Assembly: GCA_034008185.1 (NCBI GenBank)
Contig: CM067086.1
Span: 33,811,007-33,875,006, forward strand
Origin: Gorsachius magnificus
Lineage: Eukaryota > Chordata > Aves > Pelecaniformes > Ardeidae
Reading direction: 5' to 3'
Length of the DNA stretch: 64,000 nt
Shown: positions 52,301 to 64,000 of the stretch, in pieces
Numbering within the stretch: position 1 is the first letter of the stretch
How the letters are laid out: each line of letters opens with the position of its first letter
Notes under the pieces: model-generated
The model's database searches: none
What the model was told of the DNA's origin: nothing
What the model saw: the letters and a program-made list of their open reading frames with translations, nothing else
Made by a program: the position numbers and the translations under genes

Positions 52301-55300
52301 TAACAGAGACACCCCAGTTCTCATATCCCTTTGCAGAACAGAAATGAAGTTACTCCTAGATGTAGAAATTAGAGCTGACACAATAAAAACAAAGAACCAC
52401 ACATTATATTGGGATAAACTGGTGACGGTCTTTGAGAAGAGAATCAGGAAAGATAGGATAGAGATTCTATAAAAATAATTAGGATATAATAAATCTCATA
52501 TAACTACTTGCATGGGAGTTTGTGAAAGAATAGAAACGTTGTGTCTTTTTTAAGGTAACTATTTTACGAAAAAAGTGCATCTTGGGCTGACATATAATGC
52601 ATAGACTGGGTTTGCAGGAAGTCACCAAAAGGATTCAGGAGACCGTTGAAAGCGATGTTTCTATAGCAACCTAAGAAATTAGCAAAATATAGGAAATAAA
52701 CTGGAGTGAGGCCAATACAGTTGTATTGGAACAGACAGAAGCTTTACTATTTCACAAATTAAAGCAGAATATCACTGAAGAGGGAAAACTTCAACTTCAT
52801 CCAAGTTAAGGAAAGTTAAAAACCAGGAGGTTTGTGCTCAAACGGAGGCAAGAAACAATGAACCACAGCCCAAATGGGAAGAGAACTTGAGAAGACAACA
52901 CTTAAAGAAAAACAAATTGCAACTCTGTTAACAATAAACTATCCATTATTTTAATGTTATCCTTTTATGGCCTGTTTGCTGTATGTTTCAATACTCTTAT
53001 TTAAAACAGAAACTGAATTTCTCATTTTAAAAACATTTACTCTGGATATAAGGTTAAAATTATTACCATTTTATTTTCCATATAGTTGCAAGTTGGTCTT
53101 CTGAATGGTTTTCCCCTGTGACCCTGTACACATGTACGTGCCGATGGACTCACTGGATTATTATTGCATGGCTACATCATATGCAAGATACTTGTGCACT
53201 TGGCCTGAATCAATACTGGTCAGTTTTCATAATTTGAATTCTGACCAAAGATATGAACACAGTCTTTATATACAGTTCCACAGTCAGTGACTGTGAGAAG
53301 CAGCTGAGCTATTGATTCATCCATTAGCTTAATAAATAAATCATACCAAATGCAATGAAGTCAATTTTCTAAATATAGCTTGTAGCCAGCTTGGCTGCTG
53401 TCATCTGCTGAAGTTCTCCAAAGCCCCTTTAATTAACATTAATCTTTTTTCAGATAGATCACTTTGTCTAGATATCAAGTTGTCACTAAACCTCCCAGTG
53501 AAACTGTGCTTCATCTTTAAATGAATGCAGAACTCAAAAACATCTCCTCAAATATTTTTTTTTCCAGATCCATCTCATAAATGTATTTGTTATCTACCAT
53601 CAGGATATTCTACCTTTGACTGATTTACAAATCAAGCAGAATATTCAAGAGAGACTTTGCTTGTAAGCAGATCAAATGACTGGGAGCCAGACTGGCTATT
53701 TCTAATCCTAAAGACATGTTCATTTTATCACAGGCTACTGAAAGAACACACGTTACAATACTACTCCTGCCAGAGCAAACTGACCAACTGAACATTTTTA
53801 GCCTACCTGACCGTGCTCACTTAATGTTGACCCGTGAGACATCAGCAAATCATCTTGCCTTGGATCCTCACATACAGCTAAAACTTCACATAGTATTCCA
53901 GGGAAGTTTCAAAGTCATTTTGTTCTCCGTTACTGGTACGAGCATACATTAAAAACAGACACAAAGCTACTTTAATTGATACTAGTTTCTACTGACCTTT
54001 TAGAAATTGTTAAAGCACCCTGCAGGGAGGTAGTAAGGCGGCAGGCTATTTTGGGCTCCCTTCCTACACAACAGAACACTGGCAGCTAAAGCAAGCTGGG
54101 CTGCAGCTCCTGTCACGGGCTACACGCCAGCAATGAATTCTGCAAAACAGCTTGCAAAGTGCTCTGTGAAGACAGTTTTACTTACTCTAAGGTGTAGAGT
54201 TACATGATGGAGAACCAGCCTTTTTTTTTGTTTTCTTTTTTCTTTTTTTTTTTTTTTAACGGATCCAATAATTAGATCCTTGAAACCACACTTCTCCCCC
54301 CACCCCTCAGCTTAGGCTAACTTCAACATGCTGTACTCAAAAACATCACAGAAATAAAATGATTGCAGACATGCCCTCTGTCAGCTCATGTCTCCCATGA
54401 ACAGCAGCTCTGGGATGAAGGTGTCAAAATTACAGGATTCTCTCTCCGCCTCACTGTGTCCTAAAGATTTATGGCACGCACAAAAAAATGAGGAAAAGAG
54501 GAGGAAGAAAATAAAATTAACCCAATGTTTTAAAATTTTTATTCCCTACCTTACCACCATTTTAAGAGTAACAAAAGTATAAGAACACATTTTTCACTGC
54601 TTTCTGGCTTTTTTTTTCCTAAGCAGAAAAAACAAACTACATAAAATCATTCTTTTTAAGGAGGAAAAAAATGTTATTTCTTCTCTCTTTCACCCTTCAA
54701 AGCTTTTTTTTTTTTTTACTTTACTATAGAAAAAGCAAAAATAAATTAGAAGAGGCCATTTTTTTAAGCATCTTCAGTAGAAAAATACTGTGACCTCAAA
54801 AATCTGTTATTGGCAAAGAAGGCAACAAGGCTCTTTGTCCTCAACACACATCAGAAACAGGATGAGGTCATATGTACATCATTTGGCAAACACGTGACCA
54901 GGAGCCACTCTTCCCTTTTAGCAGAATGATTTACTTATTTTTGGGGGGGAAAACTGGAACTGTTATGACATAAAGTGTATTAACTTAAAAGACACCTCTA
55001 TATAGCTAGCAAAGCCCACATCAGTTCAGAGCTTAATGTAGTTTTCCAGGGGGTATATTTGGTTTAACTCCGTGCATGAGGCACACCTATATACAAGTTT
55101 CGGGTGTAATTGCTGCCAGCCAAAAGACAGATCTATAGACTGCCTCTTCTTGAAAATGTTTCTTGGTTTACTTACTGCCTAATAAAGACACAAAAGGGGA
55201 GCAGGGAACATCGTGAAAAAACTTTGAGCTTGCAGGCACTGGGTCCCAAAAGAAACAAAATGGATGAAGAGGACACTTAAAATACATGGACTTTTCAGTG

Positions 55301-56893
55301 ATGCAATGTTATTTTTTTACTCTCAGCATGAAGAGGGATGCCTTCTGGGCAAAAGTAGGAGGAATGCTGACCCTCCATGAGAAGCAAAAACTATTTAACT
55401 ATTTCACTAAACAAATTCATCAATAATTGTTCAAAAGTCCTATCATTAATACTTGTATGCTTCACAGCAAGGGTATGAAGCATGCAGATAGCAAACATTT
55501 TAAGATCTTTGAACAGAATGAAATTAAATATAAACAATATGGATATTTATAACTTCAAAAATTTCTTTAGGACTTTAGCGTTTAACTGCGTCAGATAATG
55601 TAGCATGCATTTCATGCTTTGTAATAGCCTAGTTCCACCAGATTATAACAAAAGAGAGAGGCACTGCATCTGAAATGGGCTGAGAATAAGATACCGAAGA
55701 CTAATTCTGCACTCTGAATTTTCATTAGAGGTTCAAAATTTTATTTCTAATTAAAACTGACTTTTAAAGTCTTCCCAAATGCCAGCAGAATCTGAAAACA
55801 GTCTTGCCATGTGGACCAACAGCAAAAAGCCCACTTCTGTGCGGGATGCACGCATGTTTGTAGCACAGAGGAATGACTGTACTATGCTCCATCTCGTTGG
55901 TAATCTAACTATGGAAATCATACATTAAATCAAACAGACAGAAATGTCAGCTAGGTTTAAGTAAAAATGTGTTCAGTGACTTTGAAAGTTCCCACCGGGG
56001 CATCAGCTGCTTGACCAGCCAGCTCATTAAACAACATGAGCAAGATCTGAAATTTCCTTTGAGAAAAAATACGCAGAAGCAGACAAAAATCATTATCACA
56101 AAACCAGTCAAATTGTCACCATTTAGACAAAGAAATATATATTTAATATCCATGTTGGGATTTAGTTGGTAGACTGAGGACTTTAAAACACTGTATGAAG
56201 AGAAATATTTATAATAAGGGCCAAGACAATAATAAATTTTGATCGATCTTTGTCCTATAGGAAATACTGTAGTAGGGCAAAGTATGTATTTGCATTTTTT
56301 CCAGCAAGTGCATACATAGGTGAGATACAGAGCATTTGCATATATATTGCTAGCAATTGCCTGTCACAAAATCCTCGCTTACCTCAACTAAAAGCAAATT
56401 TTTTGGGTGCCCGAGAGTGACCTTTTGCCTATCTTGGAAGGCACTACAAATTAAAGGATTTAGGCAATATGATAAGGATTGCAATGATCTGCCTTGGAAA
56501 TGAAAGATTCCATTGGTAAATTACCATAACAGCTTGTAGAAACCTATACAGGAGGTTAAAGCTATTTTTGCTGACACTCCTATCATTTCAGTTGAGCTCT
56601 GCTTATTTCCAAATGTAAAAGAATCAAATGTTAAGAAAAAGAAGATTCCTCATAGGAGAATAAGATGACCTGCAACTAGTAGAAACAGTAAGGCTTATTC
56701 TCTTATAAACTAACTCTGGTCACCTCCCCCACAGACTTTTAGTATCCAACCAAAAATGGATTTAAAAAATATGGCCCTCCCATGAACCCTTCAGTATTTT
56801 TACTGTGTATATGCTTCTTATACCCCACTACAATACCATCATTTACTTCCCAATAATTTTAGTGTATATTTTCCCTTCCATTTCTTAGATGTT

Positions 56894-56913
56894 CAAGCAT
56901 GTGCACATGCTTG
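56894..56913. repeat. 20 bp perfect palindrome
   Basis: CAAGCATGTGCACATGCTTG is its own reverse complement. Within the next 35 bases come ACATGCTTGT again and a second palindrome, AAGCATGCTT (56937-56946), so the ATGC-type motif is locally clustered. Confidence 0.9.
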
Positions 56914-59900
56914 TCACATGCTTGTGAAGCATGCTTAGACACATGAAGTCCATGTGCATGTTTATGCCAAGGCTAATAAGTACTAAATGTTTATTTTAAA
57001 AAGAGATGAAGTTTGGCTGAGATATGTAAGAGCAGAAAATGGAATAATGGAGACACAGAGATCCCTGATGTTGGAGAATAAACTGGAATGAATTGCAGAC
57101 CACAGGTTGAAAAGAGCAATCAGAGTTCTTCCTATGATCAGGCAGAAAGGCATCCAGAAAATCTCTTCATTCTGAAAAATACCAACAAGGCCTATAGGCG
57201 AGAGCAGGATGACTCAAAGTCGGGACAAATAAAATGTGGAGAATATGTGGAAATGGTCCGATTATTCCAGATTCTAGATCAAACTGGTTCTATACAATTT
57301 AGACCACAGGACTTACAGAAGACTGTCAGGACTTTTAAATAATTTTTTTGAAAAAAAAAAAATCCTACAATTTTCAAATTACAAGAAAGATAGAGGAGTC
57401 TCAGAGACACGTGGCATCCAGAAGGGCTACCACACTAGCTCACACAATACCTCACCTTCCCAAAGCTCTAATGTCTCATTTCTTTAATATCACCATATTC
57501 CAGACAGATATAAAGTATGAATACAATCCAGTATACGATTAATGGCAGTCTTCTCATGTCTGTATTTCTCTAGACAGCTAAATTCAGAGGCAAAATTTGC
57601 TGTTGTTCTTCCTTAATATATTAGTGTATTTGCATATATATACACATATATTGTCATGTGTGGCCTAAACGGGAGAACTAAATTGTGTTTAAAATAGTGA
57701 CCTGACTCAACTGGGGTTTTTTAGTATGCTGTGTGTTGGGAAACATGAAAGAAAGAAAAAAAAATAATCTTTGGAGCCACAGAATGCAGTCATATGAATA
57801 AAACAACTCTAATTTTGATCCATCCCTCTTCATACCTAGGAGGAACTTTCTATAGACAAATAGCATTACTGACAATGTTGAAAGTAAGATTTTTATTGCA
57901 TGTCTCACATAGTTATCTCCATTCAGATAATTTACAGTTATTTTTGAAGCCATCATCCATACTTTACAGCCGCTTGTAAAATACGTCTGTAAGGTTCAAA
58001 CTCAAGTTACTGAAAAACATTTATTTTTTTTTTGTATATTATAAGGGGTTTTCAGCACTCTTACTTGTTTTCTGTAGTTGTCATTCCCTTTCTTCTTTGC
58101 ATCTGATCATTCAAATGTCAACAAAATTTTTCTAGATGAATTTAAGAAACTACTGATGTATTGTCTCTGCTATTCATGTCACAACTCGTTACAACCTGAC
58201 TCTTTCAATATTCAGAAACACGGCAGGCAGGGGACATGCAGATCTCAGACAACTTTAAGAAGTCTTTGATTAATGTGGGTTTGTGCATTTTGTTTTATTC
58301 AGGTCCTAAAAAAATTACTACTTTTAATTTCTATACAGCTTGCACAAACATAACCCACTGGCAAAACGTAACTATCAACTTCCCCTTGCTTGCAGCTTTA
58401 AGTCACCTTGTAAGTCATTGTCAGCTATGTTCTCCTGCCACCTATTTTGTATCACGTTCTTTTAAAAGTAAAAATAATAGTTAGATAGAACAAATCCCTC
58501 GGTTCCATTTTGCTGAAGCACTTTTCTTCTTTATTACAGCTCCCCTTACAAATATGATATTTAGGAAGAAGCATAACCCACCTCACAGTAATTGAAGATT
58601 TATTTTTTTTTAGATATGACTGCACAAGGTTACTGAGTACATATACACAGTACTTTGCTATCATATCCCTTTGGGTGACAGTGACCATAACATCCCTGAT
58701 AACTTCAACATGCCTCCCCAAGCCTAAGAATGCAGACGAAGAAGATATTTGATCTCTTCCTCAGTTCCTGCTCCAGCACAGGTGAGTAGGAGTGAAAATA
58801 GGTAAGGTGAATCCTGGAGTTTACATTTCTGTAAAATAAGTAACTTTCTTAGGTGCTGTCATGTATATTCCATGTCAGTGAGCCCCGGTCAATTTACCTA
58901 GATAAAAATAGCACAAGTGAGAGAAGGCTCTCTCTTCTGAAGCAGAAATTTAGTCTAGAAGTCTCTGCCACATAGCAGTGTACTCAGAAATGATAACCAC
59001 ACAGGTTTCAAAAAAATTTTAAAAGTAGTAGAGACTTCCCTTTTCTCACCAACAAACAATTTCATATATCTAGAGAATAGTCTTGAAAACGCTCAACACG
59101 GATAGCTTAGATGTGTTTCTAGGCATCTGAAATAGCCAAGATGCTAAACCGCTATCATAGATTCACATTGGAAAATATTAAGCACCATTTTTGCTTACAT
59201 TTGCTTACACTGTACCCCTAGAACCACTTTATATTAATCAGAAGGCCAAATACCTGACTATCAGTAGACGAATGTCTAACACGACCAACACTAGCATTGC
59301 TAATACTTCGCAAAGGACTTTGTGAGCCATGATGCAGAAAGGAAATCAAGGATGGTTAGGACAACTAACTGCAAACAGGTATTGAGGAGAGTACAGCACA
59401 TCCATGACCCTCACAGAAACTGATATCCAAAAAATATATGAGGCTTGTGTACAGATACACCCAGGCTTTATGAATAAACCATTGTAAGAAACTGCCATTT
59501 TCTTGTCAAATCACAATTAACGCTCTTACTCCAAACAAGCAACTGTTATTATGTAACCTGCCTTTTCCTTCCAGAACCACACTAAACACCCTCACCCTTT
59601 AGAGACTAACAGTAATAATTACAAAAACCTAGTTGGAAGAGCCCAGAAGTAATCCAAATCTGTAACTGAAATGAGTTTCAGTAGTACCTAAATTTAGGAA
59701 CTGAGCTAAACTGCAGCATTACATTAAGAGAGAACCTTTAAAGAACTGATAGAGAAACTGCTGCAGATAATGTCAGTAGAATACATTTTAGGACCTTAAC
59801 CTCTAGTAAAACTGAAAAATGATGTTATTCTGACAATGCAACAATGTAATTGCTTTACAAGGCTTTGTTCTATTTTGGATTTGCACTTGTGATCAAAGAG

Positions 59901-62900
59901 TTTACAGGTGGGTAGCATCAGGTCAAGCAATGAAAGAATGAAAGGCCTATCCTGAGAAAAAGGCTCAGTACATATCTATCAAATCAAACAAAATTAAACT
60001 AGTAGGACCATCTCTTCCATTTAAAACCTAAAAGGTGGATCTAGAAAGCAGGTGGACCAAAGACCATTTAGAAATTAAGAGAAAACTCCAGATCTTGTAT
60101 CTTAGAAGATATCCCTCCCCTGCCCCCCCAGCAGAATACCATGGGTAGATTTGACTAGGTTATTTTAACATAAACTGTATTGTCAGCTATATTTTCCTCT
60201 AAAACATGTCAGGACAAATAGTGGTGCTACCCCTCCGCAACAGCAGTCAACGCTTTAGCTCCTATTTCCTCCAGCAGTATCACCTGATTTTAAACGCTCA
60301 CTGATGCATAATGCTACCCCAGAGAAGTGTCAAGATCCGTTTCATAGCTGCCGTGCCTCCCTACCTTAAGCTGCTAAGAAGGTGTGCTTCTCCAAATTAA
60401 GTAGTGTTCTGCAAAGCTGAGAAACGGGATTACCAGTGTGCGTTTAGTTGTCTTCATAAATCAAACAATAATTACAGTAAATGGCTTTTTAAAAGAAAAT
60501 AGACTTCTCATGCTCTGAAGCTTAGATTACAGCTGGTTTAGTATGAAGAACAGAGTATCCTCTTTCATCTTAAGGAAAAGTAAATATTTAGTGGAAGTAT
60601 CACCTCACAATTTGTTTCACCTTTGTAAGACTGTCCTATACAATAATTTCTTCAAAACCTGCTTGTACTGAAATCAAAACCATTTGAAATGAATAAATAA
60701 AATGTGGCAGAAGCCTTTTACAAATGAAAGTCAAAGCTGAGTACCTGATACCTAAAAAAGTTCACTCCACGGTTATCTTTTCTGTCACATATATTGACTG
60801 ACTCACAGTTGAGCTGATCTTTACTCTGCAGTGGCCAATTCTTTACAGTGGAGCACAGTGACTCCAATTCTGCCACATATGCCATCAAGACAAACTCTGT
60901 AGGTGGATTTTTAAATTTCAAGTCGAGTTTACATTGATAGCAAATATATTAAATTAAATTTTGATTAGTAAAATGAACTTTGTGTGAAAATAAAAAGATG
61001 AAGAAACCAAATAATACATAGGTACTGTTTGTAATTTAACATTATGATCTCTCAGTCATTAATTATTCTGTGAAAAATAAAGCAATGGTATATGGTTGGT
61101 TGCAAGGTACTTATTTTTATTTTTGTTTTAAAAAATTGTTGGTTCTAAAACTTTTGCCCACACATGCGCACACATAATATAAGTTAAGGACTAACTGGTG
61201 ATTTTTGCTGGCTAACTTAACAGAACGGCCAAAGACCAAGTAGGTCATGAAAACCAAAGTAGGCCAAAGATACTGTACACATTAAAGCTGAAGCACACAG
61301 ACAGGCTCTTCAATTATTCGTGGCCCGTATCTGGCCCATAGCGAACTGCCAAGATGTCCATTAACAGGCAAACATGCAACTGAGAGGCATTCTTTGCTGG
61401 AGAAAAGAGATGAATGGAGAAATACAAGCAAAGCATCAGATGTTTCCCACCTGTGTGGTCTTGGCTGCAGTTGCCCAGCTCCAAAATAACTTCCACCTGT
61501 GAACTTTGAGATTCTCCCCCAAGTACTCACTGCAGTCAGGGAGTACCTACAAAATTTCCATCCCAGAAAAAAAATGATTTGCAACTTGCCACCTTCAGCT
61601 TCTACAGCTGGATACTTCATACAGTATTGTAGCTTTATTAGCCCTTCTTCTCCTGCCCCAGCTCAATTTCATCCTCAGAACTGCACTGAGCACAAACACA
61701 GAATAAAGGTTTTCTAGACCACTCAATTTTTTTTTCCCTCAATCTTTCCCCCTTCTAAAACTAGCTACATAAGTAGCTATAATATAGGAACACTTCAGGG
61801 AGCTTGCCTATTATTGTAAAGTTGTGTTTTACAGAGCAATTCAGTCTGTGACACAGTATTGCACTAAATTACTTTAAAGCAAGTATAATAAAGCAAGTAT
61901 AAAGCACTAGCAGTCTTCTCATTAAAATAAATTAAAATAATAATCCCAACTCTGAACAGTTGCTAGTGACATATACTTGAATGATGCATTGTAAATGCAA
62001 GCTTGCTACTTGTTTTTTTAAAATGTTTATTACCTCTTCTGGTAGAATTCTCAGTGCTTTTATTAACAACCTCTCAGAGTTTATATTAACAACTGAACCA
62101 TGAAATGTAGGAGATGAAGGAAGAAAAAAAATCTTGTGTCTGTCTGTCTGTTATTTTCAGAGAGCTATACCAGCATCCCACATCAGATCACAGCCAACTC
62201 GGTACCACAGTTAGAGTGGCACTGAGCCACAACTAATAAACCATGCTGAGAGGGAAAGCATGTTGGCTTGTCCTCAGTACTATGCTGCAGACATCTACAT
62301 TACAACCAGCCAGCTCAGACTAGAGAGTACTTGTTCGTCCTTATTTGTCAAAAAGCTATTAACAAGACATTATGTAATTTATATGAACTATATAATTTAA
62401 TTATAAAATGTATGAAATGCGCTGCATGTTATAACAGTGTAATTAGAAACAGTGTGCTAACTGTACCATGAGAATGATTTAAATGAATAGTTGTTATTAG
62501 CAAATGACTCATTTATACCAGTTTGAGATGTCTCATATAAAACCTGGTTAAGAGCTACTTGATAATTTTCCAGTGAAGCTTTTTCACCAAAACATGTAAT
62601 TCAATTAAAATGAAAATAGTTGTGCATCATAAAATTTTATCAAAGTTCCTCAGTGAAAGGTTTTATGAACACTTTGACATGAAATCCAGTATTATGTTTT
62701 TTTGGTTTGCCAGTTTAATTTCATGTTCAACATTTCATGCATTTTTACTGGCCAAGTACAAAATATTTATTGCTTAGTTAATCTGCTTTCCTCTTTCTGG
62801 TGGACTTAAGGTTTGCTTGTGTTTGCTCAGTATTTTTAGCCCCACTTGATCACACTGGTATATGAAATGTAACACTTAAGTTATCCATTCAGTATTTCTC

Positions 62901-62925
62901 CCTTAATCACAAGCAGCACTGAACA

Positions 62926-62941
62926 CCCCCCCCCCCCCCCC
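62926..62941. repeat. C16 homopolymer
   Basis: Sixteen consecutive C residues lie between AT-rich flanks. In GPHN pre-mRNA, transcribed from the other strand, this is a G16 run that could fold into an RNA quadruplex. Confidence 0.9.
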
Positions 62942-64000
62942 AATTAGACTTTTACATGAATAACAGTTGTAAAGCAAGATTTTGTCTTATTCCATGGCAT
63001 ACCTTTCCTTTTACAAACTAATTAGCAGTACTGGTCAGAGAAAGTTTTATTTCCTACTTCTTGAAAACATGAACTATAGCTGTGAAATTGAGTATTTAGA
63101 AAGGCTCGATTATTAGATTCTGGTCAGTGTGGCTCACTTCTAACAATTTCCCCAAGACCAATCTCCCCCACTGCCCAGCACAAAACCCTTCAACCTTCAT
63201 GTTCCTTTTCTCAAGGCTGAGGAACATACAGTACAATCCTTTCCTCCCGTGACTGTGAGGTTTTCCTCCTGTCGTTTGCTACCGCAGGAGGTGGTTTATT
63301 TTCTCCCATTGGATTGTTACAAGAGCACCCTCAGAAGAAGGAAAAGAGGTGGACCTGCTGCTGAGCTGAACACAGTAACACCACCAGGCTAATGATCGAT
63401 AACTTTGGCTCGTGTTTTCTTCCATGTGTTTTAAAATGAAGCAGCAACAGAAGCAGCTGTAAAATCTGAATAGTGCAGATATATATGAACATATTATTTG
63501 ATCATTCACTCCTGTTCCAGAATAATAGAATGTCAAAAGATCTTCTGAAAAAATCTTTCCTCAAGAGCAGCTTTTGCTGAGATAGAAAGGACATGTACCA
63601 GCACGGAGTCCCACTTTGCTGAAGGAAGGGACATCACTTCTGGAAGCAGTTACACATGTACAAACCTCCTCGTCATAAAGCTGTCAGTTGTCTGATCTTT
63701 CCCACTACTGAATATTCCTGTGTCTTAAGAAATACATATTGCTTTGTGACACTGTAATCGTAAAAACTACAGATGCCTATTACTTTGTGGATATACTTAC
63801 AGTCACAGTTCTTGTCCAAATACATTAAGTTTCAAAACTTGCCCTTAATGAGTGCCTGAATAATTTTTGATTGATGATTACTGAAGCTTGAGTGATCTCT
63901 TCTTGCTTCTGTAAGCCAGCTGAATGGTCTTACAGAGGACAGGGCAACACAAAAGCTTGCTATTAGGATAACTAATAATATGGGAAACTAGGCTCCGTTA

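Larger units (their letters stand above)
48416..64000 (-). other. GPHN: GPHN intron, 5' of exon B (partial)
   Basis: This intron precedes exon B in the transcript and runs off the right edge. It contains a 21 bp LTR scar at 49321-49351, a 20 bp palindrome near 56894 and a C16 tract at 62926-62941. The remainder (49352-56893 and 56914-62925) is AT-rich sequence in which I see nothing that I can name. ORFs of up to about 110 codons here have no recognisable similarity. Confidence 0.78.

Noticed and set aside
61282..61620. 112-codon minus-strand ORF, considered as the upstream GPHN exon
   Set aside because: The peptide lacks the gephyrin sequence expected before residue 49 (for example the DSCFRN and LVQDPSL segments).

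Overview
This is AT-rich vertebrate nuclear DNA, almost certainly from a bird. The evidence is two CR1 LINEs with the usual avian 3' end (runs of the ATTCTATGA type) and two solo LTRs of types I recognise from many bird genomes. No bacterial-style genes are present and no intact protein-coding ORF was found.

The only host coding sequence I can support is two small exons on the minus strand, at 48358-48415 and 12730-12822. Together they encode consecutive residues of gephyrin (GPHN), in its N-terminal MogA-like G domain. They have clean splice sites and a phase-0 junction and are separated by a 35.5 kb intron. The window is therefore a slice through the 5' half of a very long GPHN gene transcribed right to left. 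The preceding and following exons were not found and presumably lie outside.

The rest is intron and repeat fossils. From left to right: an unclassified patch (121-740); a degenerate CAG-rich tandem array (about 1724-2280); a T11/G25 tract (6863-6898); GPHN exon A (12730-12822); a 5'-truncated CR1 (about 14530-15228); a decayed minus-strand element (about 22725-25910, perhaps to 26730) that I read as a DIRS-like tyrosine-recombinase retrotransposon; a 1,068 bp solo LTR with CAAGG duplications (27489-28556); a MIR-like SINE fossil (about 31788-31895); a longer CR1 (about 35460-36667) that seems to sit inside a small hAT-like element; a 33 bp near-perfect palindrome (39529-39561); a 557 bp solo LTR with CCTTC duplications (46772-47328); GPHN exon B (48358-48415); and a 21 bp LTR scar still flanked by ATTGT duplications (49321-49351). 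The last 14 kb hold little beyond a 20 bp palindrome and a C16 tract.

Both CR1s and both solo LTRs lie on the + strand, antisense to GPHN. The most unusual items are the DIRS-like relic and the 21 bp LTR scar. I see no new multi-gene system here. Family assignments come from reading motifs by eye and from memory, without alignments.
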